A stretch of 64,000 nucleotides of DNA from Prevotella sp. (lineage in GTDB: Bacteria; Bacteroidota; Bacteroidia; Bacteroidales; Bacteroidaceae): assembly GCA_016286995.1 (NCBI GenBank), contig JAEEVA010000001.1, positions 62,001-126,000 on the forward strand. Direction: 5' to 3'. A program made the translations under genes and the position numbers. The stretch's first letter is position 1. Each line of letters starts with the position of its first letter. Shown here in pieces: positions 29,101 to 37,943 of this stretch. Under the pieces are notes generated by a model. That model was not told the origin of the DNA, made no database searches, and worked only from the letters and a program-made list of their open reading frames with translations.

Positions 29101-30243
29101 ATCACCCACGATGCCCAACAGGTACATATTGCCATCAAGGATACTGGCGAGGGCATTCCTGAAGACAAGTTGGATCGTATCTTCGAGCGTTTCTACCAGT
29201 CGCCGACGCATGCCAACGACCGCAAGACGGGTACTGGCATCGGCCTCGACCTGACCCGTTCGCTTGTGGAGCTGCACCACGGTACCATCAAAGCCCGCAA
29301 CAATGTCGGTGAGAAGGGTGCCGAATTCATTGTGACCATTCCGTTGGGTTATGCCCACCTGAAGCCTGAGGAGATTCTGACTGATGTTCAGGAAGCCCCC
29401 AAGGCCGTCGAGTTGGTACAGGAAGAATCCGCTACTGAAGTTCTGCCCGAAGTCAAGCTGCCGAAGGCAGGCAAGCGTCAGCACATTATTGTTGTTGAGG
29501 ACGACGCCGAAATCCGAGACTACCTGGTGTCTGCCCTTCAGGAGGATTATAACGTCACGGCCTGTGAGAATGGCCGTGAGGGACTCACCGAGACCCTGAA
29601 GACCGTTCCCAACCTGGTTATCAGCGACATCATGATGCCTGAGATGGACGGCAATACCATGTGTTCGAAAATCAAGCAGAATCCCGCTACCAGCCACGTG
29701 CCGGTCATCCTGCTTACGGCCAAGAGCCGTGACGAGGACCAGTTGGAAGGCCTGGAGATGGGTGCCGATGCCTACATCATGAAGCCGTTTAATATGGACA
29801 TCCTGCGCCGTACCATCGTCAACCTCATCCATACCCACCAGATGCTCAGTTTGAAGTTTGGCCGCAACGACCAATTGGAGGAGCAGGTTGACGACGTCAA
29901 AATGAAGTCGCCCGACGACCAGTTACTGGAGCGTGTCATGAAGGTTATCAACAAGAACATCGGCAACAGCGACCTCAGCGTTGATGCCATTGCCGACGAG
30001 GTAGGCATCAGCCGTGTCCATCTGCATCGTAAAATGAAAGAGCTGACGGGTCAGACACCGCACGACTTCATCCGTAACATCCGTCTGAAGCAGGCTGCCA
30101 ATCTGTTGGCATCGCGCAACATGAATATCACTGAGGTAATGTATGCCTGCGGCTTCAACAATGCCGCGTCCTTCTCGACCATCTTCAAGAAGTTCTATGG
30201 CATGTCGCCACGTGAATTTATGAATGAACAACATAAAAAGTGA
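26200..30243 (+). CDS. Hybrid two-component system sensor/regulator (HTCS)
   Basis: N-terminal beta-propeller repeats, Y_Y_Y region, TM, HisKA (FFMNISHEVRTPMTLIVTPL), HATPase (GTGIGLDLTRSLVELHHG), receiver (VISDIMMPEMDG), C-terminal AraC HTH. Confidence 0.97.
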   Translation: MIKVLVMSSKKLRFGLFSLLTLFALGTHAQMGKLFDADKQMSSSYTTQVYLDRDGFIWVATRNGLNRYDGYQFRILKKEIRQDIGMASNYVNCMMQDRNGLFYIGMYGAFQTYDGERFHDVKTCDLDNRVVPCYVTCLLERHNGDVLIGTSGHGLLRMTAPQEARQEGGALANITTIHHMMEDRQQRLWIATDNQGLLRWDGKNLKRYFQEGDGDDQSAGLMNSIVDVCEDNDGHIFVATTSHGLFRLDGDTPVHIDATGNKHISVLYVNRRGHIMIGYDGMGLAIYNPKEGRLLDNPYFSRDVDLSMAKVYSICEDLSGNVWLGLLQKGIYMQPSHTIGFGYLGYKLGSRNIIGTACVTSVQGGSNGYHWIGTDKDGLYVLDSSNSRVIKHFKENFPATILGLCEDLQGRIWVASYKEGTGWIDPKTMTWHPYSLPQGLAVSIFDLTCDREGHIWFGTMGYGLLRLNFETGDIKAYTQDDKAPYDRNVNSIVNNYISQIAISPDGKRIYTATTMGVCAMDLEKENWLSSFGTNCLNYGTPTRIAREFDGKLYIGTNDGLKCYDPKTRKMHTLGVESGLADNGIASIEQDKQGLLWISTDHGLCCMDPKTNKTKNYFVDNGLQSNEFSDGASWITPNGQIVFGGLGGITWFRPADIQEREWKAEVKLTGFTVNGESVSPATMSGFWRVTDRPVIASNKFVLSSGDNNFALQMSTLTYDNPEHIVYLYRINHEEWVRMQPGVNEITFSHLAPGDYDFCVVAEQNGVQTPERCFTVVIHAPWYRSTLAYLFYVLALIALFLWYRQQHKRKEQDRLRLQEHIHAEEMADAKLKFFMNISHEVRTPMTLIVTPLLSLIKQDDDPHRRSVYETIRRNAERILGLINQMMDLRKIDKGQMQMHMCETELISFVDDIHTLFAQQAKAKNIQFTYEHDTEELPVWIDRNNFDKVIVNLLSNAFKFTPTGGNVHIGITHDAQQVHIAIKDTGEGIPEDKLDRIFERFYQSPTHANDRKTGTGIGLDLTRSLVELHHGTIKARNNVGEKGAEFIVTIPLGYAHLKPEEILTDVQEAPKAVELVQEESATEVLPEVKLPKAGKRQHIIVVEDDAEIRDYLVSALQEDYNVTACENGREGLTETLKTVPNLVISDIMMPEMDGNTMCSKIKQNPATSHVPVILLTAKSRDEDQLEGLEMGADAYIMKPFNMDILRRTIVNLIHTHQMLSLKFGRNDQLEEQVDDVKMKSPDDQLLERVMKVINKNIGNSDLSVDAIADEVGISRVHLHRKMKELTGQTPHDFIRNIRLKQAANLLASRNMNITEVMYACGFNNAASFSTIFKKFYGMSPREFMNEQHKK

Positions 30244-30258
30244 AGAAAGAGTGAAAAT

Positions 30259-32745
30259 ATGAAAAAGAGTCTCGTCATTCTCGTCGTGTTATTCTTGTCT
30301 GTGACCACACGTGGCGCAGAGCAGTTTGTCACCTTCCAGCCTGTGGTCGACGGCCTGTTGCTCACCGATGCCACCATCGGCTTCGACCAGCGCGAGCATA
30401 GTTGCGTCCAGCGTGCCGTAGCTAATCTGCAGGCCGATTTCGAACGTGTGACGGGTCATCTTCCGTCTACCATCTTCCGTCAACCATCCTCCATTCTCAT
30501 CGGTACCGTAGGCGTCAACAAGCAAATTGACCAATGGGTGAAGGCTGGTGAGTTGCGTGACCTGAAGGGTAAGAGGGAGAAGTACATCATCAAGACCATC
30601 GGTCAGCAGTTGGTCATTGCCGGCAGCGACAAGCGAGGCACCGTGTTTGGCATCTACGAGCTGTCGCAGCAGATGGGTGTGTCGCCCTGGTATTGGTGGA
30701 TGGATGTCCCCGTGGTGAAGCATGACACTATATTTATTAAAAGAGGTGAGTATACCGATGGTGAGCCGCTGGTGCGCTACCGTGGTCTGTTCCTCAACGA
30801 TGAGGCTCCCTGTCTGACCTCATGGGTCAAGAACACCTTCGGTACCAACTATGGCGACCACCGTTTCTATGAGAAGGTCTTCGAACTCATACTGCGTCTG
30901 AAGGGTAACTTCTTGTGGCCGGCCATGTGGGGCTGGGCATTCTATGCCGACGATCCCGAGAATCTGAAGACGGCTGACACCATGGGTGTCATCATCGGCA
31001 CCAGTCACCACGAGCCCATGGCCCGCAACCATCAGGAGTATGCCCGCCACCGTCAGGAGTGGGGACCGTGGAACTACCAGAAGAACAAGGAGAACCTCGA
31101 CCGCTTCTTCCGTGAGGGCATTGAGCGTATGAAAGGTACCGACGACATCGTTACCATCGGTATGCGTGGCGACGGCGACGAGGCCATGAGCGAGGATGCT
31201 GATACCAAGCTGTTGCAGACCATCGTCGAGAACCAGCGCCGCATCATCAAGGAGGTGACGGGGCGTCCTGCCAAGGAGACGCCACAGGTGTGGGCACTCT
31301 ACAAGGAGGTACTCGACTATTATGATAAAGGCATGCGTGTGCCTGACGACGTGCTCATCTTGCTTTGTGATGACAATTGGGGCAATGTGCGCCGTGTGCC
31401 GAATGCCAAGGAGCGCCAGCACCCTGGTGGCTGGGGACTCTACTACCATGTCGATTATGTCGGAGCACCCCGCAACTCCAAGTGGCTTAACGTGACGCCC
31501 TCGCAGAATATGTGGGAACAGCTGACGTTGGCTGCCGACTACGGTTTGGACCGTATGTGGATTCTCAACGTCGGAGACCTGAAGCCTATGGAGTACCCCA
31601 TCACGCTGTTTATGGATATGGCATGGAACCCCCGTTCTGTGAGTCGTGACGTCATCACGACACACACTAAGCCGTTCTGCCGTCAGCAGTTCGGCGACGA
31701 TCAGGCCGACGAGGCTGCCCGCATCCTGAACCTCTGCTGCAAATATGCCGGTCGTACTACCGCCGAGATGCTCGATGCCACGACGTACAATGTCGAGACG
31801 GGTGAGTGGCGCCGAGTGGCCGACGACTACATGCGCCTTGAGGCCGAGGCCCTGCGCCAGTACGTGACGCTGCAGCCCCAATACCGCGATGCCTACCAGC
31901 AGCTTATCTTGTTCCCTGTTCAGGCCATGTCGAACCTCTATCAGATGTACTATGCCGTGGCCATGAACCATTATTTGGCCCGTCAGAACGACCCCGCCGC
32001 CAACGAGTGGGCCGAGTGTGCTCGTCAAGCCTTCCGCCGCGACTCGCTGCTCTGTGCTGCCTACAACCACGACATGGCCGGTGGCAAGTGGAACGGTATG
32101 ATGACGCAGAAGCACATTGGTTATAAGATTTGGAACGACGACTTCCCTGCCGACAGCATGCCCGATGTAACGACCGTGCCCGACGGTTCTCCAGTCGGGA
32201 AATACACCTTTGCTATGAAGGACGGCTACGTAGCCATGGAGGCCGAGCACTTCCACACCGCCACGCCTGCCGCGAAAGCCCAATGGACCGTGCTGCCTTT
32301 CTTTGGTCGTACCCTCAGCGGCATGACCCTCATGCCCTATACCGAGCCCGTCGACGGTGCCTCGCTGGAGTACCGCTGGAAGTCGCAGGAAAGCTCTGCG
32401 ACCACCGTCAAGGTACACGTCATCGTCAAGTCGACCCTCGACTACCTCAACAAAGGTGGTTTGACCTATACCGTCAGCCTCGACGGCAGTGAGCCGCAGG
32501 TGGTCAACTTCAACTACAACCTCAACGAGGCCAAAGAGAACATCTACAGCGTTTTCTATCCCACCGTTGCCCGCCGCATCGTCGAGTCGGTAGTCACGCT
32601 GCCTATCGATGCCAATGTCACTGAACACGTGCTGACGCTACAGCCCAACGACCCAGCCATCCTCTTCGAGAAGATTGTGGTCGACGCCGGCGGCTACCTG
32701 CCCCAGTTCCTGTTTGGCGAAGAATCGGAGAAAGTGAGAAGGTGA
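30259..32745 (+). CDS. GH115 alpha-glucuronidase (glucuronoxylan), secreted
   Basis: Full-length GH115-like sequence (YRGLFLNDEAPCLTSWVKNTFG, RLKGNFLWPAMWGWAF, MRGDGDEAM, LLCDDNWGNVRRVPN). Confidence 0.93.
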   Translation: MKKSLVILVVLFLSVTTRGAEQFVTFQPVVDGLLLTDATIGFDQREHSCVQRAVANLQADFERVTGHLPSTIFRQPSSILIGTVGVNKQIDQWVKAGELRDLKGKREKYIIKTIGQQLVIAGSDKRGTVFGIYELSQQMGVSPWYWWMDVPVVKHDTIFIKRGEYTDGEPLVRYRGLFLNDEAPCLTSWVKNTFGTNYGDHRFYEKVFELILRLKGNFLWPAMWGWAFYADDPENLKTADTMGVIIGTSHHEPMARNHQEYARHRQEWGPWNYQKNKENLDRFFREGIERMKGTDDIVTIGMRGDGDEAMSEDADTKLLQTIVENQRRIIKEVTGRPAKETPQVWALYKEVLDYYDKGMRVPDDVLILLCDDNWGNVRRVPNAKERQHPGGWGLYYHVDYVGAPRNSKWLNVTPSQNMWEQLTLAADYGLDRMWILNVGDLKPMEYPITLFMDMAWNPRSVSRDVITTHTKPFCRQQFGDDQADEAARILNLCCKYAGRTTAEMLDATTYNVETGEWRRVADDYMRLEAEALRQYVTLQPQYRDAYQQLILFPVQAMSNLYQMYYAVAMNHYLARQNDPAANEWAECARQAFRRDSLLCAAYNHDMAGGKWNGMMTQKHIGYKIWNDDFPADSMPDVTTVPDGSPVGKYTFAMKDGYVAMEAEHFHTATPAAKAQWTVLPFFGRTLSGMTLMPYTEPVDGASLEYRWKSQESSATTVKVHVIVKSTLDYLNKGGLTYTVSLDGSEPQVVNFNYNLNEAKENIYSVFYPTVARRIVESVVTLPIDANVTEHVLTLQPNDPAILFEKIVVDAGGYLPQFLFGEESEKVRR

Positions 32746-32770
32746 AAAGTTGAAAAAATGAAAGAGTAAA

Positions 32771-34723
32771 ATGAAGAAGATAGTTTTATTATTCGTATTG
32801 ATGGCGATGACCGTTTTTGCCAAGGCACAGGATTTTCGTTTCGACGAAGTCAGTTATTCACCCGGCGCCACCACTTTCCGCCTCTTTGCCCCTGCTGACG
32901 CCAAGAGTGTCAAGGTGCGCCTCTATCAGGACGGACAAGGCGGAAAAGCGCTGAAGACCGTTAAGATGCACTATGCCGACGGTTTGTGGCAGACCGAGGT
33001 TAAAGGCAATCTGCTGGGTCGTTTCTATACCTTCGACATGGGGCGTGGCGAGTGTCCTGGCGTCTTTGCAAAGGCTGTCGGCGTCAATGGCCGGCGTGGA
33101 GCCATCATCGCCATGAGCGATACCGACCCTGTTGGGTGGGCCACAGACCAGCGTCCAGTGTGTAAGACGCCTGCCGACCTCGTGGTCTATGAGTTGCACC
33201 ATCGTGACTTCTCCATAGCCCGCCCCGATGCGCAGCACCCAGGTAAGTTCCTGGCACTGACCGAGCCGTGGGCTATCGACCACCTGATGTCGTTAGGTGT
33301 CAATGCCATCCATATTCTGCCCAGCTACGATTACGGCTCTGTGGACGAGACACGCCTCAATACTCCACAGTACAATTGGGGCTACGACCCCGTCAACTAT
33401 AATGTTCCCGAGGGCGGCTACTCCACCGACCCCTACCGTCCTGATGTGCGAATCCGTGAGTTCAAGCAGATGGTGCAGGCTCTCCACAAGGCTGGTATTC
33501 GCGTCATCCTTGACGTGGTGTACAACCACACCTACGACATCGATCATTCCAACTTCCAGCGCACCTATCCTGATTACTACTACCGCAAGGTAGCCACTAC
33601 TCCCGACGCGTCAGCGTCGGGCTACAGCAACGGTTCCGGCTGCGGCAACGAGACGGCCTCCGAGCAGCCCATGATGCGTCGCTTCATGCTCGAGAGCATC
33701 CGCTACTGGATTGAGGAGTATCACATCGACGGCTTCCGTTTCGACCTCATGGGTTGTCACGACATTGAGACCATGAACCAGATTCGCCAGATGGTCGACG
33801 CCATCGACCCCACCATCTTCATCTATGGCGAGGGTTGGAGCGCTGGTCCATGTGCGCTTCCCAACGATCAGCTCGGCATGAAGGCCAACATACCGCAGAT
33901 GCTTGGCATTGCGGCCTTCTCCGACGAGATTCGCGACGCCCTGCGCGGTCCCTTCTCTGACGACACAAAACCCGGCTGGCTGGGTGGCGCCCCCGACTTC
34001 GAAGAGAGCCTGAAGTTCGGCATCGCCGGCTGCATCGCCCATCCTCAGGTTGACATGCCGCAGGTGAACTACAGCAAGGCGCCGTGGGCCACAGAACCCA
34101 CCCAGATGATGTCGTACGTCTCTTGTCACGACGACATGTGCCTTGTCGACCGCCTCAAGGCCAGTATTCCCGGTTTGAACAAACCTCTTACCTCTTACCT
34201 CTCACCTCTCACCTCTGGACTCATTCGCCTCGACCTGCTCGCCCAGACCGCCGTCTTCACCTCGCAGGGCGTACCCTTCATGCTCAGCGGCGAGGAGCTG
34301 CTGCGTACCAAGCTCGGGGTACACAACTCGTTCGAGTCGCCCGACAGCATCAACCACCTCGACTGGGACAACAAGAGACGCTATCCGCAGGTCTTCAAAT
34401 ACTATCAGGACCTCATCGCTCTGCGCCGCCACCATCCCGCTTTCCGCCTGGGCAGTGCCGACCTGGTGCGCCGCCACCTCACTTTCCTCGATGCCCCCCA
34501 GGGTGTCGTGGCCTACCGTCTGGCCACCTATGCCGGCCGTGACGACTGGCGCACTATTATTGTTATTCTCAATGCCAACTGCGAGGCCGCTGAAGTCGCC
34601 ATCCCCGCCAGCCACTATACCGTGGTCTGCTGCGACGGCGTCATCGACGAACACGGCCTCGGCACCCTTCAGGGCGACAAGGCTATTGTGGACCCCCAGT
34701 CGGCACTCATCCTGCACGACTGA
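32771..34723 (+). CDS. pulA: Type I pullulanase-like GH13, secreted
   Basis: YELHHRDFSI, YNWGYDPVNYNVPEGGYSTDPY, VILDVVYNHTY, GFRFDLMG, YGEGWSAG. Confidence 0.92.
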   Translation: MKKIVLLFVLMAMTVFAKAQDFRFDEVSYSPGATTFRLFAPADAKSVKVRLYQDGQGGKALKTVKMHYADGLWQTEVKGNLLGRFYTFDMGRGECPGVFAKAVGVNGRRGAIIAMSDTDPVGWATDQRPVCKTPADLVVYELHHRDFSIARPDAQHPGKFLALTEPWAIDHLMSLGVNAIHILPSYDYGSVDETRLNTPQYNWGYDPVNYNVPEGGYSTDPYRPDVRIREFKQMVQALHKAGIRVILDVVYNHTYDIDHSNFQRTYPDYYYRKVATTPDASASGYSNGSGCGNETASEQPMMRRFMLESIRYWIEEYHIDGFRFDLMGCHDIETMNQIRQMVDAIDPTIFIYGEGWSAGPCALPNDQLGMKANIPQMLGIAAFSDEIRDALRGPFSDDTKPGWLGGAPDFEESLKFGIAGCIAHPQVDMPQVNYSKAPWATEPTQMMSYVSCHDDMCLVDRLKASIPGLNKPLTSYLSPLTSGLIRLDLLAQTAVFTSQGVPFMLSGEELLRTKLGVHNSFESPDSINHLDWDNKRRYPQVFKYYQDLIALRRHHPAFRLGSADLVRRHLTFLDAPQGVVAYRLATYAGRDDWRTIIVILNANCEAAEVAIPASHYTVVCCDGVIDEHGLGTLQGDKAIVDPQSALILHD

Positions 34724-34747
34724 AACAGTTGTTCATAGTTTATAATT

Positions 34748-35314
34748 ATGGAAACAAGATTCAAAAAGAATGCCAAGATTTTTGACATCGTCATCACTGG
34801 CGTAGCCGGCATGGTGTCAGTGGGAATTATGCTTTATGCCGTTGGTCATTTTGGTCTGCACGAGGCATGGCCTGAATTAGTGCTCAACATGTTTTACATT
34901 GCCTGTCTGGTAATGATTTGGATGTATTTTTTCAACCGCATGGATTCCCAGCGGTTCAACTACTGGTGCTCCACCTCGGTGGGCATGACGGTGTTGTTGC
35001 GCGACATTCTCTTTGCACCGCCCCTGGCCTATTACTCCCTTCATCTGGCCTGCCTGACGCTATCGGTGCTGCTGCTCTGTATGCTCACCTTCTTCTATGC
35101 ACGCAAGAATTGGCGGAGCTACACCAAGCGCAATCTGTGGGTCATCTGCATCATCGACATCATCATAGCGCTGCTTTACAATTTCGACATCTATCTTGAG
35201 CCCATCAATGAATACACGGACTATCTGCTGACCGAAATCTGGATACGTCCCACCATCACTTATGGCCTTGTGGCCTGTTATGTAACGGAAGCAAAAACTA
35301 AATCTGCTTCTTAA
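34748..35314 (+). CDS. Hypothetical multi-TM membrane protein
   Basis: 188 aa with several hydrophobic segments; no family recognised. Confidence 0.6.
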   Translation: METRFKKNAKIFDIVITGVAGMVSVGIMLYAVGHFGLHEAWPELVLNMFYIACLVMIWMYFFNRMDSQRFNYWCSTSVGMTVLLRDILFAPPLAYYSLHLACLTLSVLLLCMLTFFYARKNWRSYTKRNLWVICIIDIIIALLYNFDIYLEPINEYTDYLLTEIWIRPTITYGLVACYVTEAKTKSAS

Positions 35315-35349
35315 TCTTGTTCACGGTCATCCTCAGTAAAGGGTCGTTC

Positions 35350-35985
35350 TTATTCTACTGTCGGCTGGTCTTCGATGACGCTGATGGACTGCTCGCTACT
35401 TGGCGGCAGACGGTCGGCGGTCTTGCGGATGCTGTGAATCTTCAGGGCATTGATGAGTTCGACGACTCCGTAGAGCATGGAGCACCAGCCAAGGATGAGT
35501 AGTGGCAGACGGGCCGACTCCATGGGTTTGACCATGACGAAGAGACCGGTAAGCAGAATGAGCGAGGGCATGACCCAGTAGCCAAAGGGTACGCTGCCCA
35601 GACGACGGGCTGAGACGAGGGCCATCAGCTGGGTGATGCCGCCAAGGATGAGTACGGCGGCAAGCATGTACATGAGACCGTTGATGAAGGCGTGTGGCGA
35701 CAGGGTGAGGACCAGTCCCAGTATGACGCTGCCTGCTCCGACAATGGGGAAGGTGGGCTGGCCACCGCTGATGATGCGGCCGTCGCGGTCAGTGATGGTG
35801 TACTCGCCGGCATGGCTGCGGGCCTGCCAGTAGGCGATGAGCGAAATGATGCCCGACAGCAGAAAGAGGGCACCGATGGCTATGGTGAGCCAGGTGACGG
35901 AATCGTCGGGAAACCTGATGAGCAATGCTCCAATGATGATGGCGCAGATGGCTCGGAAGACGGAACTCTGGAATAGCTTTAACAT
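35350..35985 (-). CDS. HdeD/DUF308-like membrane protein
   Basis: Multi-TM (AICAIIIGALLIRFPDDSVTWLTIAIGALFLLSGIISLIAYW). Start reassigned to MLKLFQSS. Confidence 0.7.
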   Translation of the reverse strand: MLKLFQSSVFRAICAIIIGALLIRFPDDSVTWLTIAIGALFLLSGIISLIAYWQARSHAGEYTITDRDGRIISGGQPTFPIVGAGSVILGLVLTLSPHAFINGLMYMLAAVLILGGITQLMALVSARRLGSVPFGYWVMPSLILLTGLFVMVKPMESARLPLLILGWCSMLYGVVELINALKIHSIRKTADRLPPSSEQSISVIEDQPTVE

Positions 35986-36127
35986 GATGTTGGATAATTG
36001 ATGATTTGCGTGCAAAGATACAAAAAGTTCATAGTTCATAGTTCATCGTTCATCGTTTTTTTTGAGTTGAGAATAATAAAAGATGTTAAATGGTACTAAA
36101 TGAGAAATTAGAAATTAGAAATGAGGA

Positions 36128-36177
36128 ATTATGATATGCTTGAATCCTCAAATGCAACGGACAAAGGTAATCATAAT
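36128..36177 (-). repeat. 50-bp dispersed element, copy 2 (inverted relative to copy 1)
   Basis: Reverse complement is 48/50 identical to 18871-18920. Confidence 0.95.
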
Positions 36178-36211
36178 TTTTAATTTCTAATTTTTTGTGT
36201 CTTTTACCCTT

Positions 36212-36281
36212 GGTGAAGTTACTCACGCTTGAAAAAGCTCAAAATTCTTTTGGCTTTTTGCTCACTTATTCGTAACTTTGC
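36212..36281 (+). promoter_or_regulatory. Promoter-associated hairpin element, copy A (with TAACTTTG -7 box at 36273-36280)
   Basis: Shares GGTGAAGTnACTCACGnT..AAAAAGC..TTTGGCTTTTT..TAnCTTTGCAGGCA with the purL upstream region, and 40/52 nt with 20279-20330. Confidence 0.75.
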
Positions 36282-36288
36282 AGGCAGT

Positions 36289-37296
36289 ATGAAAGGGAAC
36301 ATGAAACAGTGGGTGGCTGATGTCATCCGACAGAAAACGGTGATGGCGGTGCCGGTGATGACGCATCCTGGCATCGAGTTGAATGGCAATACGGTGCGCG
36401 AGGCCGTGAGCGATGGCGGCGTGCATGCCGAGGCCGTGGTGAAATTGGCGAAGGCTTACAGGAGTGCGGCGGCATGTACCATCATGGACCTGACGACGGA
36501 AGCCGAGGCCTTTGGCGCTGAGATTGCCTTCAGCGACGAGGCTGTAGCGACTGTGTCGGGCCGGCTGTTAGCCGATGTTAAAAGCATCGATAAGCTGCAG
36601 GTGCCGTTGCTGTCGGCAGGACGTATTCCACAGTATCTGAAGGCCAACCTGCTAGCAGCGCGCCAGATAGAGGACCGGCCGGTGTTTGCCGGCTGTATAG
36701 GACCGTTCTCGCTGGCTGGTCGTCTGTACGATATGTCGGACATCATGGTGCTCATCTACGAGCATCCAGATGCTGCCCATACGTTGCTGGCGAAGTGTAC
36801 GGAGTTTATTGAAAAGTATTGCCAGGCCCTGAAACTGACGGGTGCCAACGGGGTGGTGATGGCGGAACCGGCTGCGGGTCTGCTGTCGAATGATGACTGC
36901 CGGACGTTCTCGTCGGCATACGTGAAGTATATTGTCAACAAGGTGCAGAACGAGGAGTTCATCGTGATACTGCACAATTGCGGCAACCAGGGACATTGCA
37001 CAAAGGCGATGGTGGAGACGGGGGCTGCTGCCTATCATTTCGGCAATAAGTGCCGCATGGAGGAGGTCATCGGGGACGTGCCGCCGACGGCTCTTGCCAT
37101 GGGTAACCTCGACCCTGTGAGCCTGTTCAAGGACGGTACGCCGGAGGAGATGCACCTGGCTGTCTGGCAGCTGTTAGGCAAGATGCGCGACTATCCGAAC
37201 TTTGTGCTCTCCAGCGGATGTGACACGCCGCCGCATACGCCGATTGAGAATGTGGATGCGTTCTTCAAAGCCCTTGACGACTGGAATAAGCAGTGA
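36289..37296 (+). CDS. Uroporphyrinogen decarboxylase-family (MtaA/MtbA-like) corrinoid methyltransferase
   Basis: UroD-like fold signatures with candidate zinc motif HNCG and a later SSGCDTPPHTP. Start likely 36289 or 36301. Confidence 0.8.
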   Translation: MKGNMKQWVADVIRQKTVMAVPVMTHPGIELNGNTVREAVSDGGVHAEAVVKLAKAYRSAAACTIMDLTTEAEAFGAEIAFSDEAVATVSGRLLADVKSIDKLQVPLLSAGRIPQYLKANLLAARQIEDRPVFAGCIGPFSLAGRLYDMSDIMVLIYEHPDAAHTLLAKCTEFIEKYCQALKLTGANGVVMAEPAAGLLSNDDCRTFSSAYVKYIVNKVQNEEFIVILHNCGNQGHCTKAMVETGAAAYHFGNKCRMEEVIGDVPPTALAMGNLDPVSLFKDGTPEEMHLAVWQLLGKMRDYPNFVLSSGCDTPPHTPIENVDAFFKALDDWNKQ

Positions 37297-37943
37297 CACA
37301 GAAGACGCTGACATACGAGGATTTAGGTATTGCCCTGACTGATGTCTACGAGGCCATGGGGTATCACGATGTGCTGCCTGACGAGGTCACACAACGTGAA
37401 ACGCTGGCTGTCGTAGACGAGGTGCGGGGATGGTTGCGTCCGCAGTTCTGTTTCTTCGTGGTGCGTGAGTTGCCAGTGTTTGACATGGGACGGATCATAG
37501 GGCGCCAGCTGCAGGGCTCGGAGGCCTACGCATTGTTTATATGTACCAGTGGCGTGGCCTTTGAGGCTTATCAGCAGCAACTGAAACAAGCGGGTGACAT
37601 GGTGCGTGTGTTTATTGCCGACTCGCTGGGCAGTGTGATAGCCGAGAAGACTGCCGACCAGATGGAGCTAGCTGTGCAGCAGGGCATCGATAAGTTAGGG
37701 TGGCACCATACCAACCGCTTTTCGCCAGGCTATTGTGGCTGGCACGTCAGTCAGCAGCAGCTGTTGTTCCCGTTGTTTGAAGGAAAGACCTGTGGTGTCA
37801 CGCTGACTGATTCCTCTCTCATGGTGCCCATCAAGAGCGTGAGTGGCATCATGGGCTTGGGCGGAACAGTCCGCAAACTGGAATATACCTGCGGACTGTG
37901 TAATTTCGAAAAATGCTATAAGAGAAAGCTAAAGCATACCTAA
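37293..37943 (+). CDS. Stand-alone MetH reactivation-domain-like protein
   Basis: SPGYCGWHVSQQQLLFPLFEG...GVTLTDSSLMVPIKSVSGIMGLG resembles the AdoMet-dependent MetH activation domain; GTG start overlaps the preceding stop (GTGA). Confidence 0.72.
   Translation: MTQKTLTYEDLGIALTDVYEAMGYHDVLPDEVTQRETLAVVDEVRGWLRPQFCFFVVRELPVFDMGRIIGRQLQGSEAYALFICTSGVAFEAYQQQLKQAGDMVRVFIADSLGSVIAEKTADQMELAVQQGIDKLGWHHTNRFSPGYCGWHVSQQQLLFPLFEGKTCGVTLTDSSLMVPIKSVSGIMGLGGTVRKLEYTCGLCNFEKCYKRKLKHT

Noticed and set aside
4941-34723. Canonical polysaccharide utilisation locus
   Set aside because: No SusC/SusD homologues found in the window, so the term is not supported even though CAZymes and an HTCS are present.
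36229-36288. N-terminal extension MKKLKILLAFCSLIRNFAGS on the UroD protein
   Set aside because: It is a TTG-start translation of the promoter hairpin element and overlaps the -7 box; ATG at 36289 or 36301 is more plausible.
36212-36290. Cobalamin riboswitch upstream of the UroD gene
   Set aside because: I could not recognise a B12-box, and the structured element lies upstream of the -7 box, so it is probably not in the mRNA leader.
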